Part shown: positions 50,799 to 59,407 of the stretch, one piece after another
Numbering within the stretch: position 1 is the first letter of the stretch
Layout of the letters: every line of letters starts with the position of its first letter
Origin: JAITVB01 sp031553805
GTDB lineage: Bacteria; Bacteroidota; Bacteroidia; Bacteroidales; Rikenellaceae
Direction of reading: 5' to 3'
DNA: 64,000 bases
Assembly: GCA_031553805.1 (NCBI GenBank)
Contig: JAVBLC010000003.1
Coordinates: 1 to 64,000, forward strand
The notes under the pieces: model-generated
Told to the model about the DNA's origin: nothing
Databases searched by the model: none
The model's input: the letters and a program-made list of their open reading frames with translations, nothing else
Position numbers and translations under genes: made by a program

Positions 50799-52649
50799 TT
50801 AATTATATCCCGGGTTCTGGTAGTATGCACCGCCACCCTTCAAGATGTCGGTATACGACTTCGGAATGGGACGCAGCGCATATTCAGGCTTAAAATATTG
50901 CGCCAGATCGGGATGGGTCGACTGAAGGTAAGCATTGTCTTTCAACATCCCGGTACGTTTCAGATCGAAGAAACGTACGCTTTCGCCACAAAGTTCGCGG
51001 GCGCGTTCGTCGAGGATCATCCGGAGGCTCACGGCTTCGGTGAACGGTTTGGCCCCGGCGCGGGTACGCACCTTGTTGATGTAGCCCAACGCCTTGCTGG
51101 TCGAGCCGTTCAGATAGAATTCGGCTTCGGCGGCCAGCAGGTAAATCTCGGCCGTGCGCATGATGAGGATCGCGTTCAGGTTCCCATTACGGCGCGAGGA
51201 GGCGTTAACCACGTACCAGTTGCTGCTGTTGAACTTGGTCAGCGAGGGGTAGAAGTAGCGGAACAGGTTGTCCGACGTGCCGTCGGCTTTGTAGTTCCCT
51301 CTCGGGTTCTGGTAAGCGTAATTCATCTTGACGTTTTTCTTCGTGTCGTCATAAACGTCTTTGTAGTCGATCACCAGGTAGCTGCGGGAAAGCTTGTTGG
51401 CCGATTCGACAGCATAGTTCGCATCCTGGGGCATGATGAACTTGATGGCCAGGTCAGAAGTTTCCTTTTTAAGTGCTTTGCCTACTACGCTGTTGTCGCG
51501 GTCATATTTCTCGACAGTTCCCTGATCCCACGTGTAGTCCTGGTTTGCACTCCATTCGGTCTGGAATGACTTGTGGAAACGCGGGTCGAGCGAGCCGTCG
51601 CTCTGCACGAAGAGGTTCAGCAGGTGCTGGCTCGGCATAAAAATACCGGGTTGGTTGCCGCCCCAGGTGATGCGTGATTCCTGGATGTCGACACGGGCAC
51701 CGAAGTCGGTGTAGCGGCAATAGAAGAACTCGTGGTTACGGTTGAGGTTCTGGTTCCCGTTGCTCGACCCGTGACCGTCCGGGCCTGCATACCAGCGGTG
51801 TTTCCACAACGCTTCCTTGTTGGCCTGGTTGTTTGCCTGAGCGAAGACCTCGTCGTAGGTGGGATAGAGATATGCCCCGTAGGTTGCCCCGCCGGCTTCG
51901 GCGTCGTTGATCAACATTTCAGCATATTTAAGGGCTTCTGCGACATATTTTTTCGAACTGTCCCATTCCAAGGTCTGGAGATAAGCCTTGGCCAGGAGCC
52001 CGAGGGCTGCTTTTTTGGTTGGGATGGTGTTCAGGGCGTCGGTCCCTTTCTCGAGGTGTTCGAGGGCAAAGAGCAGGTCGGGGAAGATGATCTCTTCGTA
52101 GATCTGTTGCTGGCTGGCGCGTTCGGGTTCGAAACCGAGGGCGCCCGAGGGAGGTTCGGTAGTCAGCGTGACCCCGCCCCACTGCTGTACGGCCATGAAG
52201 TAATAGTAGGCGCGCATAAACCGGGCCTGGGCCAACCGGTAGTTGAGCTCCGACTCGGAGTATGGAGCCAGGTGGGCCAGCGTGATGACCAGGTTGCACG
52301 ATCCGATGCCGTCATAGGCGGCATTCCACCAGGAGGCCATATAGTCGAGTGTCGGGGATCCCCCGCCAAAATACCAGAACCATTGGGTGTAGGTATTCGA
52401 CTGATTGCCCACGTAGGTCCACAGGTCGGTGTCGCCTTCGGTGAGGGTTACCCAGTTGTTCGTGCCGTGGAACAAGCGTTCAAATGCGAAATAACATTGG
52501 TTGACCAGAGTTTGGTATCCGCTTTTGGTTTTAGCGATGGCATCCATCGTAAAGCCGCTGGGATTCTCCTCTTCCAGCGAACAGGAAGAGATTGTGCCGA
52601 ATGAAACGAGCACCACCCCGAGCATCATATAATGAACTATCTTTTTCAT
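50799..52649 (-). CDS. SusD/RagB-family surface lipoprotein 2
   Basis: A 616-residue SusD-like protein with lipobox SSC (Cys23; KKIVHYMMLGVVLVSFGTIS before it). The N-terminal tetratricopeptide-like region contains AQARFMRAYYYFMAVQQWGG. The C-terminal region has TAEIYLLAAEAEFYLNG, INKVRTRAG, MILDERARELCGESVRFFDL and the ending LRPIPKSYTDILKGG with NPGYN. It pairs with the SusC protein encoded 19 nt upstream and would bind its ligand at the cell surface. The start is placed at 52649 because of the lipoprotein signal; the open frame extends into susC. No enzyme genes flank it, so the ligand is unknown. Confidence 0.95.
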   Translation of the reverse strand: MKKIVHYMMLGVVLVSFGTISSCSLEEENPSGFTMDAIAKTKSGYQTLVNQCYFAFERLFHGTNNWVTLTEGDTDLWTYVGNQSNTYTQWFWYFGGGSPTLDYMASWWNAAYDGIGSCNLVITLAHLAPYSESELNYRLAQARFMRAYYYFMAVQQWGGVTLTTEPPSGALGFEPERASQQQIYEEIIFPDLLFALEHLEKGTDALNTIPTKKAALGLLAKAYLQTLEWDSSKKYVAEALKYAEMLINDAEAGGATYGAYLYPTYDEVFAQANNQANKEALWKHRWYAGPDGHGSSNGNQNLNRNHEFFYCRYTDFGARVDIQESRITWGGNQPGIFMPSQHLLNLFVQSDGSLDPRFHKSFQTEWSANQDYTWDQGTVEKYDRDNSVVGKALKKETSDLAIKFIMPQDANYAVESANKLSRSYLVIDYKDVYDDTKKNVKMNYAYQNPRGNYKADGTSDNLFRYFYPSLTKFNSSNWYVVNASSRRNGNLNAILIMRTAEIYLLAAEAEFYLNGSTSKALGYINKVRTRAGAKPFTEAVSLRMILDERARELCGESVRFFDLKRTGMLKDNAYLQSTHPDLAQYFKPEYALRPIPKSYTDILKGGGAYYQNPGYN

Positions 52650-52668
52650 CTTATTGTCTGTTTTTAAT

Positions 52669-55600
52669 TTAGAAAGTGATGTTGAGTCCAAATACGTATT
52701 GCTTGTAGAGCGGGAAGGAGTCGCTACCCCCCATTTCGGGGTCGGTACCGCGGAGTTGCTTGTCCTTGACGTAGATGAACGGGTTGTACATCGTTCCATA
52801 GATGCGCACCTTCTGGATCATGGCCTTGCGGGTGATCGCGTTCGGGATGGTGTAGCCCAGGGTGATGTTCTTCACTTTGATGAACGAGCCGTCCCTCACA
52901 CGCAGGGCGCTCAATACGGTTTGCTTGCCGGCGATGCCCGGAATCGGGAAATAGGCTCCCTGGTTGGTTTCGGTCCAGTAGTCGGCCCCGGCGATCTGGT
53001 TGGTCAGGTAGCTGCTGCTTCCCGAGTACCAGCCGAGGAGGCCGCTGTTGATCACGTGTCCGTAACGGGCCAGTGCAAAGACGGAAAGGTCAAAGTTTCT
53101 GAACGTGAAGCTGTTGTTTAAACCGAAAACGTAGTCGGGGGCCTGGTGGCCCAGGATCATACGGTCAGACTCGCCATAGATGTGGCGTCCGCCGTCACCA
53201 TTCTTTTCGATGGTCTGGATCTTGACATACCCCGGTTTCACATTGTAGGTTGTCTTATCGGCATCCGAGATATCGGTGCCCCAGATCCCTGCATATTTGT
53301 ATCCATAGATAACCCTCAACGGTTGGCCGATGAAAAGGCTTTCTCCGAGCAGGTCACCGTCCGGGAGCGCGTCGATCTTGTCCTTGCTCCAGGCGAAGGT
53401 CAGCGAGGTATTCCAAGTAAAGTTTGGTTTGATGAAGTTGCGGGTGTTGAGGGTGAATTCAAGTCCGTGCCCGCTCGTTTCGGCGATGTTTTCCCAACTC
53501 GACAGGGGCGATCCCCAACCGCTGGCACCAGCCGTAATGGGCATCTTGCGGCTGAAGAGCAGATCGGTGGTCTTGGTCTTGAACCACTCGGCATCGAGGG
53601 TGATGCGCTGGTCGATGAAGCCGAGCTCAAGCCCGATGTTGGTGCTGGACGATTTTTCCCAACCGAGGCCGGGATTCCCGTAGGTTTGGAAAGATTGAGT
53701 GAAAGGAACGATCTTACCGTCGATAGTGATCCCCGCTGACGAGTAAGCCTGGGCATTCGAGGTGGTGCCGTACGCTCCCTGGTTCCCGGAGTTCCCGGTC
53801 ACCCCGTAGCCGGCGCGTAGCTTCAGGTTGCTCAACCAGTGGTAGGTCGGTTCCATGAACTTTTCGTCGTAAATGCGCCATCCGACGGCCACAGCGGGGA
53901 AGTAGTCCCATTTGTGTCCCGAAGAGAACCACGATACACCGTCCTCGCGCAACGAAGCCGTGAACAGGTACTTGCCTTTGTAGGAGTAGTTGACACGCGC
54001 CGCGAATGACATCTTTTGGCTCTGGACGTAATTCGATTCAATGCGTTGCGAGGTGGCCCCCAGCAGGCGGTAGAACGACCACGCGTCGAGGGTCTGTCCG
54101 CTACCCCCGGCCAGATTCATTTCGCTCTGACTCTTGTTCCAGGAGGAAACCAGGGTGACGCCTACGTTATGGTCTTCGGCAAAGGTGTTGGTGTAGCTCA
54201 GGATGTTGTCCCAGGTATAGCCGTAACCGTAATTGTTGCGGACCTCGGCGTGGGGTGTCCCGGCGTAGGTCGGCCGGCCGGCGGTACACTCTGCCCCCCA
54301 ATATTGCCCCGTGCGCGAGTCCGAGAGCGATGCGCTGATGATCGTCCTGAACGAAAGGCCTTTCAGCGGGCGGACTTCGAGATAGGCATTCCCCACGAAG
54401 TTCGTCGCCCGGTTCTCGTCGACATACTGCATGGGAATAAAGTCGCCCAGCGGCGTATTCTGGTTAGCGGCATATTGGAAGTTGAGCACCCCGTTTTCAT
54501 CATAGGCGTCGCCCAGCGGGAATGCTGAGAGCGATCTGGTAAAGGTGTTGTTCACCCCGTTGTTGGTGATGGCGTAGGTGACGTTGGTGTTGAGGCCGAA
54601 CGTCGCCCACGGGAAGATGTCCTGGTCAAGGTTCAGGCGGGCGATGTAACGGTCGCGGTCTTCGTTGCGCAACAGCCCTTCTTCCCGTTCATAGTTGAGC
54701 GAGGCGAATACCCGGGTTCCGGCATTCCCGGAACTCACCGACATATTGTAGTGCTGTACGGTGGCGGTGCGGCCGGCGGCTTCGTTCACCCAGTCGATCC
54801 ACTTGCCATCGTTGTAGGCGTCGAGGTGGCTCGCGTCGGTGATAACGGACGACATCGCGGCTGGATATTGGCCATTCACGAATTTATAGGCTTCGCGTTG
54901 GTAGGTTGTCCATTCGTCGCCGATCATCCCGTGGGAGTAGGCGGGCTCGCCGCTGAAACCGAAATAGGTGTCGAAATTGACGGTCGCCTTACCGGCTTTC
55001 CCTTTCTTTGTGCTGACGATCACCACGCCGTTGGCGCCGGCCGACCCGTAGATGGCGGTCGAGGAGGCGTCCTTGAGCACGTCCACGCTTTCCACGTCAG
55101 AGGGGTTGATCGAGGTGTAGCTGCCCGGGATTCCGTCGATGATGTACAGCGGGGTATTGCTACCGTAGATCGAACGGCTCCCGCGGAGCAGAACGGTGGG
55201 GTTCGAGCCTATCTTCCCGCTCGAGGTCGAGATGTCCATCCCGGCGACGCGCCCTGCAAGAGCTTCCATCACGTTCGAGGTCGGGGCCAGGACAATGTCG
55301 TCCGACTTCACGCTGACCACCGCACCGGTCAGGTCGCGCTTGCGGACCGTACCGTAGCCGACAACGACCACTTCGTCGATGATTTCAGAAGATTCTTCCA
55401 TCTGCACGTCGATCGTTGTCTGGGTGCCTACGGCCACATCGACCGGGTTGTATCCCATGAACGAAAAATTCAGCGTGCTTCCTTGCGGAACACTGATCGT
55501 GTAGCGTCCGTCGACCCCGGTTGTTACACCGGTAGCAGCGCCTTTCAGGGTCACTGCGACGCCCACCATCGGGCCGTTGGCGTCATACACGACCCCGCTG

Positions 55601-55716
55601 ATCTGTCTTTGCTGGGCCATCGCTGAGGATGCACCGAGCAAAGTCATCGAAAACACAAAACACACCGTCAGTATGCTCCGTGTTACCCTTCGGATTTTTT
55701 CGGAAATCTGTTTCAT
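52669..55716 (-). CDS. SusC/RagA-family TonB-dependent outer-membrane transporter 2
   Basis: A 1015-residue SusC-like protein: signal peptide ending SAMAQQ (residue ~36), carboxypeptidase-regulatory-like domain (SGVVYDANGPMVGVAVTLKG), TonB-box region (EVVVVGYGTVRKRDLTGAVVSV), plug with LAGRVAGMDI, LYIIDGIPG and IYGSAGANGVVIVSTKKGK, and a barrel ending VFGLNITF. No STN domain. With SusD 2 it forms an import complex for an unknown oligosaccharide or peptide. Its promoter region is bounded by 19-bp inverted repeats (55819-55837 and 56057-56075) with the same core as at susC 1, suggesting common control and possibly phase variation. Confidence 0.95.
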   Translation of the reverse strand: MKQISEKIRRVTRSILTVCFVFSMTLLGASSAMAQQRQISGVVYDANGPMVGVAVTLKGAATGVTTGVDGRYTISVPQGSTLNFSFMGYNPVDVAVGTQTTIDVQMEESSEIIDEVVVVGYGTVRKRDLTGAVVSVKSDDIVLAPTSNVMEALAGRVAGMDISTSSGKIGSNPTVLLRGSRSIYGSNTPLYIIDGIPGSYTSINPSDVESVDVLKDASSTAIYGSAGANGVVIVSTKKGKAGKATVNFDTYFGFSGEPAYSHGMIGDEWTTYQREAYKFVNGQYPAAMSSVITDASHLDAYNDGKWIDWVNEAAGRTATVQHYNMSVSSGNAGTRVFASLNYEREEGLLRNEDRDRYIARLNLDQDIFPWATFGLNTNVTYAITNNGVNNTFTRSLSAFPLGDAYDENGVLNFQYAANQNTPLGDFIPMQYVDENRATNFVGNAYLEVRPLKGLSFRTIISASLSDSRTGQYWGAECTAGRPTYAGTPHAEVRNNYGYGYTWDNILSYTNTFAEDHNVGVTLVSSWNKSQSEMNLAGGSGQTLDAWSFYRLLGATSQRIESNYVQSQKMSFAARVNYSYKGKYLFTASLREDGVSWFSSGHKWDYFPAVAVGWRIYDEKFMEPTYHWLSNLKLRAGYGVTGNSGNQGAYGTTSNAQAYSSAGITIDGKIVPFTQSFQTYGNPGLGWEKSSSTNIGLELGFIDQRITLDAEWFKTKTTDLLFSRKMPITAGASGWGSPLSSWENIAETSGHGLEFTLNTRNFIKPNFTWNTSLTFAWSKDKIDALPDGDLLGESLFIGQPLRVIYGYKYAGIWGTDISDADKTTYNVKPGYVKIQTIEKNGDGGRHIYGESDRMILGHQAPDYVFGLNNSFTFRNFDLSVFALARYGHVINSGLLGWYSGSSSYLTNQIAGADYWTETNQGAYFPIPGIAGKQTVLSALRVRDGSFIKVKNITLGYTIPNAITRKAMIQKVRIYGTMYNPFIYVKDKQLRGTDPEMGGSDSFPLYKQYVFGLNITF

Positions 55717-55818
55717 CTGGTTAGTTTGAGGGTTATAGAATAAGGAAGAATTTAGTGGGTCAGGTTTGGGTTAAAATGTTTGGTTTTCAGTGTTAACCGC
55801 TCGCAATAACTTACGTTT

Positions 55819-56075
55819 TTACATAATGTAAGTTATAATATCACCGTCCGCTAAGGTCGCCCGACTCCGCAGAATCGTTAAAAATCAACCCGTTATTTCG
55901 GCTCCCTGTTAAAAATTAGCGGGGAATTTTTGTTTTTTTCGGCGGAAACAGTTCGCCGGGCGATTCCGTGTTTATCCCGAAATCCGTCTTTTTTAGCATA
56001 TCTGCCTGTTTCTCAGTAGGCAGATCGCTTTTCGTCCTGCTTGTTTCTTGCGTTGGTATAACTTACATTATGTAA
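55819..56075. promoter_or_regulatory. Candidate invertible promoter segment upstream of susC 2
   Basis: A 257-bp segment bounded by perfect 19-bp inverted repeats (55819-55837 and 56057-56075; core ACATAATGTAAGTTA), 102 bp upstream of the susC 2 start. A third related half-site lies at 55806-55815. Each repeat also contains the near-palindrome TTACATWATGTAA. Inside I found no TAnnTTTG facing susC; a weak AATTTTTG (55925-55932) faces the other way, and an 8-bp hairpin lies at 56000-56025. If the segment inverts, the present orientation could be the off state. The arrangement is the same as at 12956-13214. Confidence 0.6.
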
Positions 56076-56330
56076 GCCGTTTTTTACTTGAAATAGGGGG
56101 ATGTCTGCTGCTGGGTTAGGTTCCTTGTGGATTACGCGGCGCTAATTTTACTTATTCGCAATAGAAAAGCAAACGAATTTTATCAAAGATAAATAAAAAA
56201 AAGAAAACAATCCAATACCTTATCGCAAAAAAAAGAATTGTTTTCTTTTTTTAGAAACCTCAATAAGATGTTGATAACTTCTTTCGTTATCTGTTCCCCA
56301 AGGGGTAAGATTGGATAACTTTGTTTCCTA
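56076..56330. other. AT-rich region with candidate promoters
   Basis: No gene. TATCTTTG on the minus strand (56184-56191) faces susC 2 from outside the inverted-repeat segment, but no -33 partner was found. On the plus strand TAACTTTG (56316-56323) is the likely -7 box for the riboswitch-nrdDG transcript, which would start close to the riboswitch 5' end. Confidence 0.5.
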
Positions 56331-56504
56331 ATGCCGGTTCCCCGGTTCGTTTGACGGATCCGAGGGATCAAAAGGGAACCCTGTGAAAGTCAGGGACTAT
56401 CCCCGTAGCTGTAAGTTCCAGCGAAAGGCGGTGCATCCCGGGCCACTGGCCCTTGCGGCCGGGAAGGCGCACCGCCCGGAACGAGTCAGAAGACCTGCCG
56501 GCAT
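56331..56504 (+). promoter_or_regulatory. Cobalamin riboswitch
   Basis: Closing stem ATGCCGG (56331-56337) pairs with CCGGCAT (56498-56504). Conserved elements appear in order: AGGGAA (56373-56378), GTGAAAGTC, the CCCCGTAGCTGTAAG core (about 56401-56415) and the B12 box AGTCAGAAGACCTGCC (56484-56499). The ~170-nt region to the nrdD start codon (56505-56672) can hold the expression platform; no clean terminator was seen, so translational control is more likely. It implies that adenosylcobalamin represses the downstream nrdDG operon. Confidence 0.95.
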
Positions 56505-56672
56505 CGGTCCGCGCGTCCGAGCTTTCGGGTGAAAAGCCACAGGATGGGTTTTTCGGTACAGGGGGAACGTCCCCGATGCAGAAAAGCCCCTTGTGCCGCT
56601 ACCCCTTTCCGTCAGCTCCGGCCCCGGGTAAAAAAGACGAATTCAAATTAATAAAGGGATATATATAGTAGT

Positions 56673-58763
56673 ATGGAAACTTACATCATCAAACGCGACG
56701 GCACGCGCGAACCGTTCTCGATCGAAAAGATCCAGAGCGCGATTGCCAAGGCGTTCCTGTCGGTGGGGAGCTTTGCCACCCAGGACGTCATTACCAACAT
56801 ACTGAGCCGGGTGAGCATCACCAGCGAAACCACGGTCGAGGATATTCAGAACCAGGTCGAGGTGGCGCTCATGGCCGAGCGCTATTACACCGTCGCCAAG
56901 GCGTATATGCTTTATCGTCAAAAGCATACCGAGGACCGCGAAGTGCGTGACAAGCTGAAATTCCTGATGGAGTATTGCGACGCGTCGAACGCCGCCACCG
57001 GCAGCAAGTTCGACGCCAACGCCAACGTCGAGAACAAGAACATGGCCACGCTCATCGGCGAGTTGCCCAAGTCGAACTTCATCCGGCTCAACCGCCGTAT
57101 GCTGACCGACCGCATCAAGGAAACCTACGGCAAGGAGGCGGCCGACCGCTACATCGACCTGCTTAACAACCACTTTATTTATAAGAACGACGAAACCTCG
57201 CTGGCCAACTACTGCGCCAGCATCACGATGTATCCCTGGCTGATCGGCGGCACGATCTCGATCGGCGGCAACTCCAAGGCGCCGACCAACCTGAAATCGT
57301 TCTGCGGCGGCTTTGCGAATATGGTCTTTATGGTGTCGAGTATGCTCTCCGGGGCGTGTGCCACGCCCGAATTCCTGATGTATATGAACTATTTCGTCGG
57401 GCTCGAATACGGCAAGGAGTATTATAAGGAGGCGGACCGCGTGGTCGACCTCTCGCTCAAGCAACGCACCTTGGACAAGGTGATCACCGACTGTTTCGAG
57501 CAGATCGTCTACACGATCAACCAGCCGACCGGCGCCCGGAATTTCCAGGCTGTTTTTTGGAATATCTCCTATTATGACCGGTATTATTTCGAAAGCCTTT
57601 TCGAAAATTTTGTTTTCCCCGACGGCAGCCGTCCTGACTGGGATTCATTGAGTTGGCTCCAGAAACGTTTTATGAAGTGGTTTAACAAGGAGCGTACCCG
57701 CACGGTCCTCACTTTCCCGGTCGAAACAATGGCCCTGTTGACCGAAAACGGCCAGCCGAAAGACAAGGAATGGGGCGATTTTACGGCCCAAATGTATGCC
57801 GAAGGCCACTCGTTCTTTACCTACCTGAGCGACAACGCCGACTCGCTGAGCAGTTGCTGCCGCCTGCGCAACGAGATTACTGACAACGGGTTTAGTTATA
57901 CGCTCGGGGCGGGCGGGGTGTCGACCGGTTCGAAGAGCGTGCTGACGATCAACCTCAACCGCTGCATCCAGTATGCGGCGCGCAAGGGGATCGCCTACCA
58001 GTTCTTCCTCGAAGAGGTGGTCGACCTGGTGCATAAGGTGCAGATGGCCTACAACGACAACCTGAAGTATATGCATGCGAAAGGGATGCTTCCCCTGTTC
58101 GATGCGGGCTACATCAACATGGGCCGCCAATACCTGACTATCGGGGTCAACGGCCTGGTCGAAGCGGCCGAATACCTCGGGATCGAGATCAGCGACAACC
58201 CGGCCTACGCCGAATTCACGCAGCAGATCCTGGGCACGGTCGAACGCTACAACAAGAAGTACCGCACCGCCGACGTGATGTTCAACTGCGAAATGATCCC
58301 GGCCGAAAACGTCGGGGTGAAACACGCCAAGTGGGACAAGCGCGACGGCTACAAGGTGAGCCGCGACTGCTACAACAGCTATTTCTATGTCGTTGAGGAC
58401 GAGAAGATCAACATCGTCGATAAGTTCCGCCTCCACGGCCGCAAGTACATCGAACACCTGACCGGCGGCTCGGCCCTGCACATGAACCTCGACGAACACC
58501 TGTCGCAGGAACAGTATGCCCAGCTGCTGCGAGTGGCGACGCAGGAGGGATGCAACTACCTCACGTTCAATATTCCGAACACGGTCTGCAACGACTGTGG
58601 CCACATCGACAAGCGCAATTTGAAGGCTTGCCCGGAGTGCAACAGCGAAAACGTAGACTACCTGACCCGCATCATCGGTTATATGAAGCGCGTGAGCAAT
58701 TTCTCGCAGGCCCGGCAGAAGGAGGCCGCGGTGCGCCACTATGCTACGCCTGGCCAGTTATGA
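56673..58763 (+). CDS. nrdD: Anaerobic (class III) ribonucleoside-triphosphate reductase NrdD
   Basis: A 696-residue glycyl-radical enzyme reducing ribonucleoside triphosphates to deoxy forms without oxygen. The N-terminal ATP cone (METYIIKRDGTREPFSIEKI, residues 1-~95) senses dATP/ATP. The body includes CGGFANMVFM with the conserved Cys. Zinc-site cysteines are C639, C642, C653 and C656 (CNDC, CPEC), and the glycyl radical site is RIIGYM with Gly669. It overlaps nrdG by 23 nt and is preceded by a cobalamin riboswitch. Class III enzymes do not use B12, so the switch presumably turns this one down when a B12-dependent class II reductase elsewhere can work. Confidence 0.97.
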   Translation: METYIIKRDGTREPFSIEKIQSAIAKAFLSVGSFATQDVITNILSRVSITSETTVEDIQNQVEVALMAERYYTVAKAYMLYRQKHTEDREVRDKLKFLMEYCDASNAATGSKFDANANVENKNMATLIGELPKSNFIRLNRRMLTDRIKETYGKEAADRYIDLLNNHFIYKNDETSLANYCASITMYPWLIGGTISIGGNSKAPTNLKSFCGGFANMVFMVSSMLSGACATPEFLMYMNYFVGLEYGKEYYKEADRVVDLSLKQRTLDKVITDCFEQIVYTINQPTGARNFQAVFWNISYYDRYYFESLFENFVFPDGSRPDWDSLSWLQKRFMKWFNKERTRTVLTFPVETMALLTENGQPKDKEWGDFTAQMYAEGHSFFTYLSDNADSLSSCCRLRNEITDNGFSYTLGAGGVSTGSKSVLTINLNRCIQYAARKGIAYQFFLEEVVDLVHKVQMAYNDNLKYMHAKGMLPLFDAGYINMGRQYLTIGVNGLVEAAEYLGIEISDNPAYAEFTQQILGTVERYNKKYRTADVMFNCEMIPAENVGVKHAKWDKRDGYKVSRDCYNSYFYVVEDEKINIVDKFRLHGRKYIEHLTGGSALHMNLDEHLSQEQYAQLLRVATQEGCNYLTFNIPNTVCNDCGHIDKRNLKACPECNSENVDYLTRIIGYMKRVSNFSQARQKEAAVRHYATPGQL

Positions 58764-59226
58764 TATAGTTTTCCAGGAAGTGCCTGGGGAAGTGACGCTT
58801 GCGCTCAATTTTTCAGCATGTCCCAATCACTGTCCGGGGTGCCATAGTCCGCACCTGCAGGAAGACGTCGGCGAACTGTTTGATGACAACCTGCTGGCCG
58901 GCCTGCTCGACCGCTACGGTACGGCGGCCACGTGTGTCTGTTTTATGGGCGGCGACGCCGATCCCGCCGAGGTGGCGCGGTTGGCGGCGGTTGTCCGCGG
59001 TGCATCGGCCGGCCGGCTGAAGACCGGTTGGTATTCGGGCCGCGCGGCGTTACCCTCCGGGTTTCCGCTCGGGGCATTCAATTTCATAAAACTCGGCCCT
59101 TACGTCGAGGCGCGGGGCGGCCTCGATTGCGAAGGCACCAACCAGCGCTTTTACCGGGTCGACGGCGGCGCGTTGGTCGACCTGACCGCGACTTTCCGTA
59201 AAAAACCGTCCCCCGGGAAAGCGTAA
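58741..59226 (+). CDS. nrdG: Anaerobic ribonucleotide reductase activase NrdG
   Basis: A 161-residue radical-SAM activase that installs the glycyl radical on NrdD. The [4Fe-4S] motif CPNHCPGC (C27, C31, C34) is near the N-terminus, followed by HSPHLQ as in NrdG proteins, and FMGGDADP corresponds to the GGE-like SAM-binding motif. It starts inside the nrdD 3' end (23-nt overlap), so translation is coupled, and is controlled by the same cobalamin riboswitch. A strong terminator begins just before its stop codon region. Confidence 0.95.
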   Translation: MLRLASYDIVFQEVPGEVTLALNFSACPNHCPGCHSPHLQEDVGELFDDNLLAGLLDRYGTAATCVCFMGGDADPAEVARLAAVVRGASAGRLKTGWYSGRAALPSGFPLGAFNFIKLGPYVEARGGLDCEGTNQRFYRVDGGALVDLTATFRKKPSPGKA

Positions 59227-59262
59227 AGAAAGCCCGGAGTTCCTTGCTCCGGGCTTTCTTTT
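59225..59262 (+). terminator. Terminator of nrdDG
   Basis: A 15-bp perfect stem (59225-59239 with 59247-59261) with a 7-nt loop, ending in a T-rich tail (TTTCTTTTG). The stem overlaps the nrdG stop codon. Confidence 0.88.
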
Positions 59263-59332
59263 GCAATAAACAAATCCTAAAAAGCGTTTTTCCGGTAAAT
59301 TTACCCTGATTTACTGCAAAAAGCGCGGCGCG

Positions 59333-59365
59333 TTGTGAAATAATTAACGCAAATGCTTACCTTTG
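59333..59365 (+). promoter_or_regulatory. Promoter of the [FeFe] hydrogenase gene
   Basis: TTG (59333-59335), a 22-nt spacer and TACCTTTG (59358-59365) match the Bacteroidota consensus. The start codon is at 59408. Confidence 0.68.
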
Positions 59366-59407
59366 CGGCTTCGAAAAGTGAAAAACATCCCCAAGTAGTC
59401 CTGAAAA

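Noticed and set aside
56331..56504. Riboswitch as part of the susC 2 control region
   Set aside because: susC 2 is transcribed in the opposite direction; only nrdDG lies downstream on the riboswitch strand.
56453..56668. 71-residue frame between riboswitch and nrdD, possible leader peptide
   Set aside because: It starts inside the riboswitch aptamer and reads through its conserved B12 box; no independent support.
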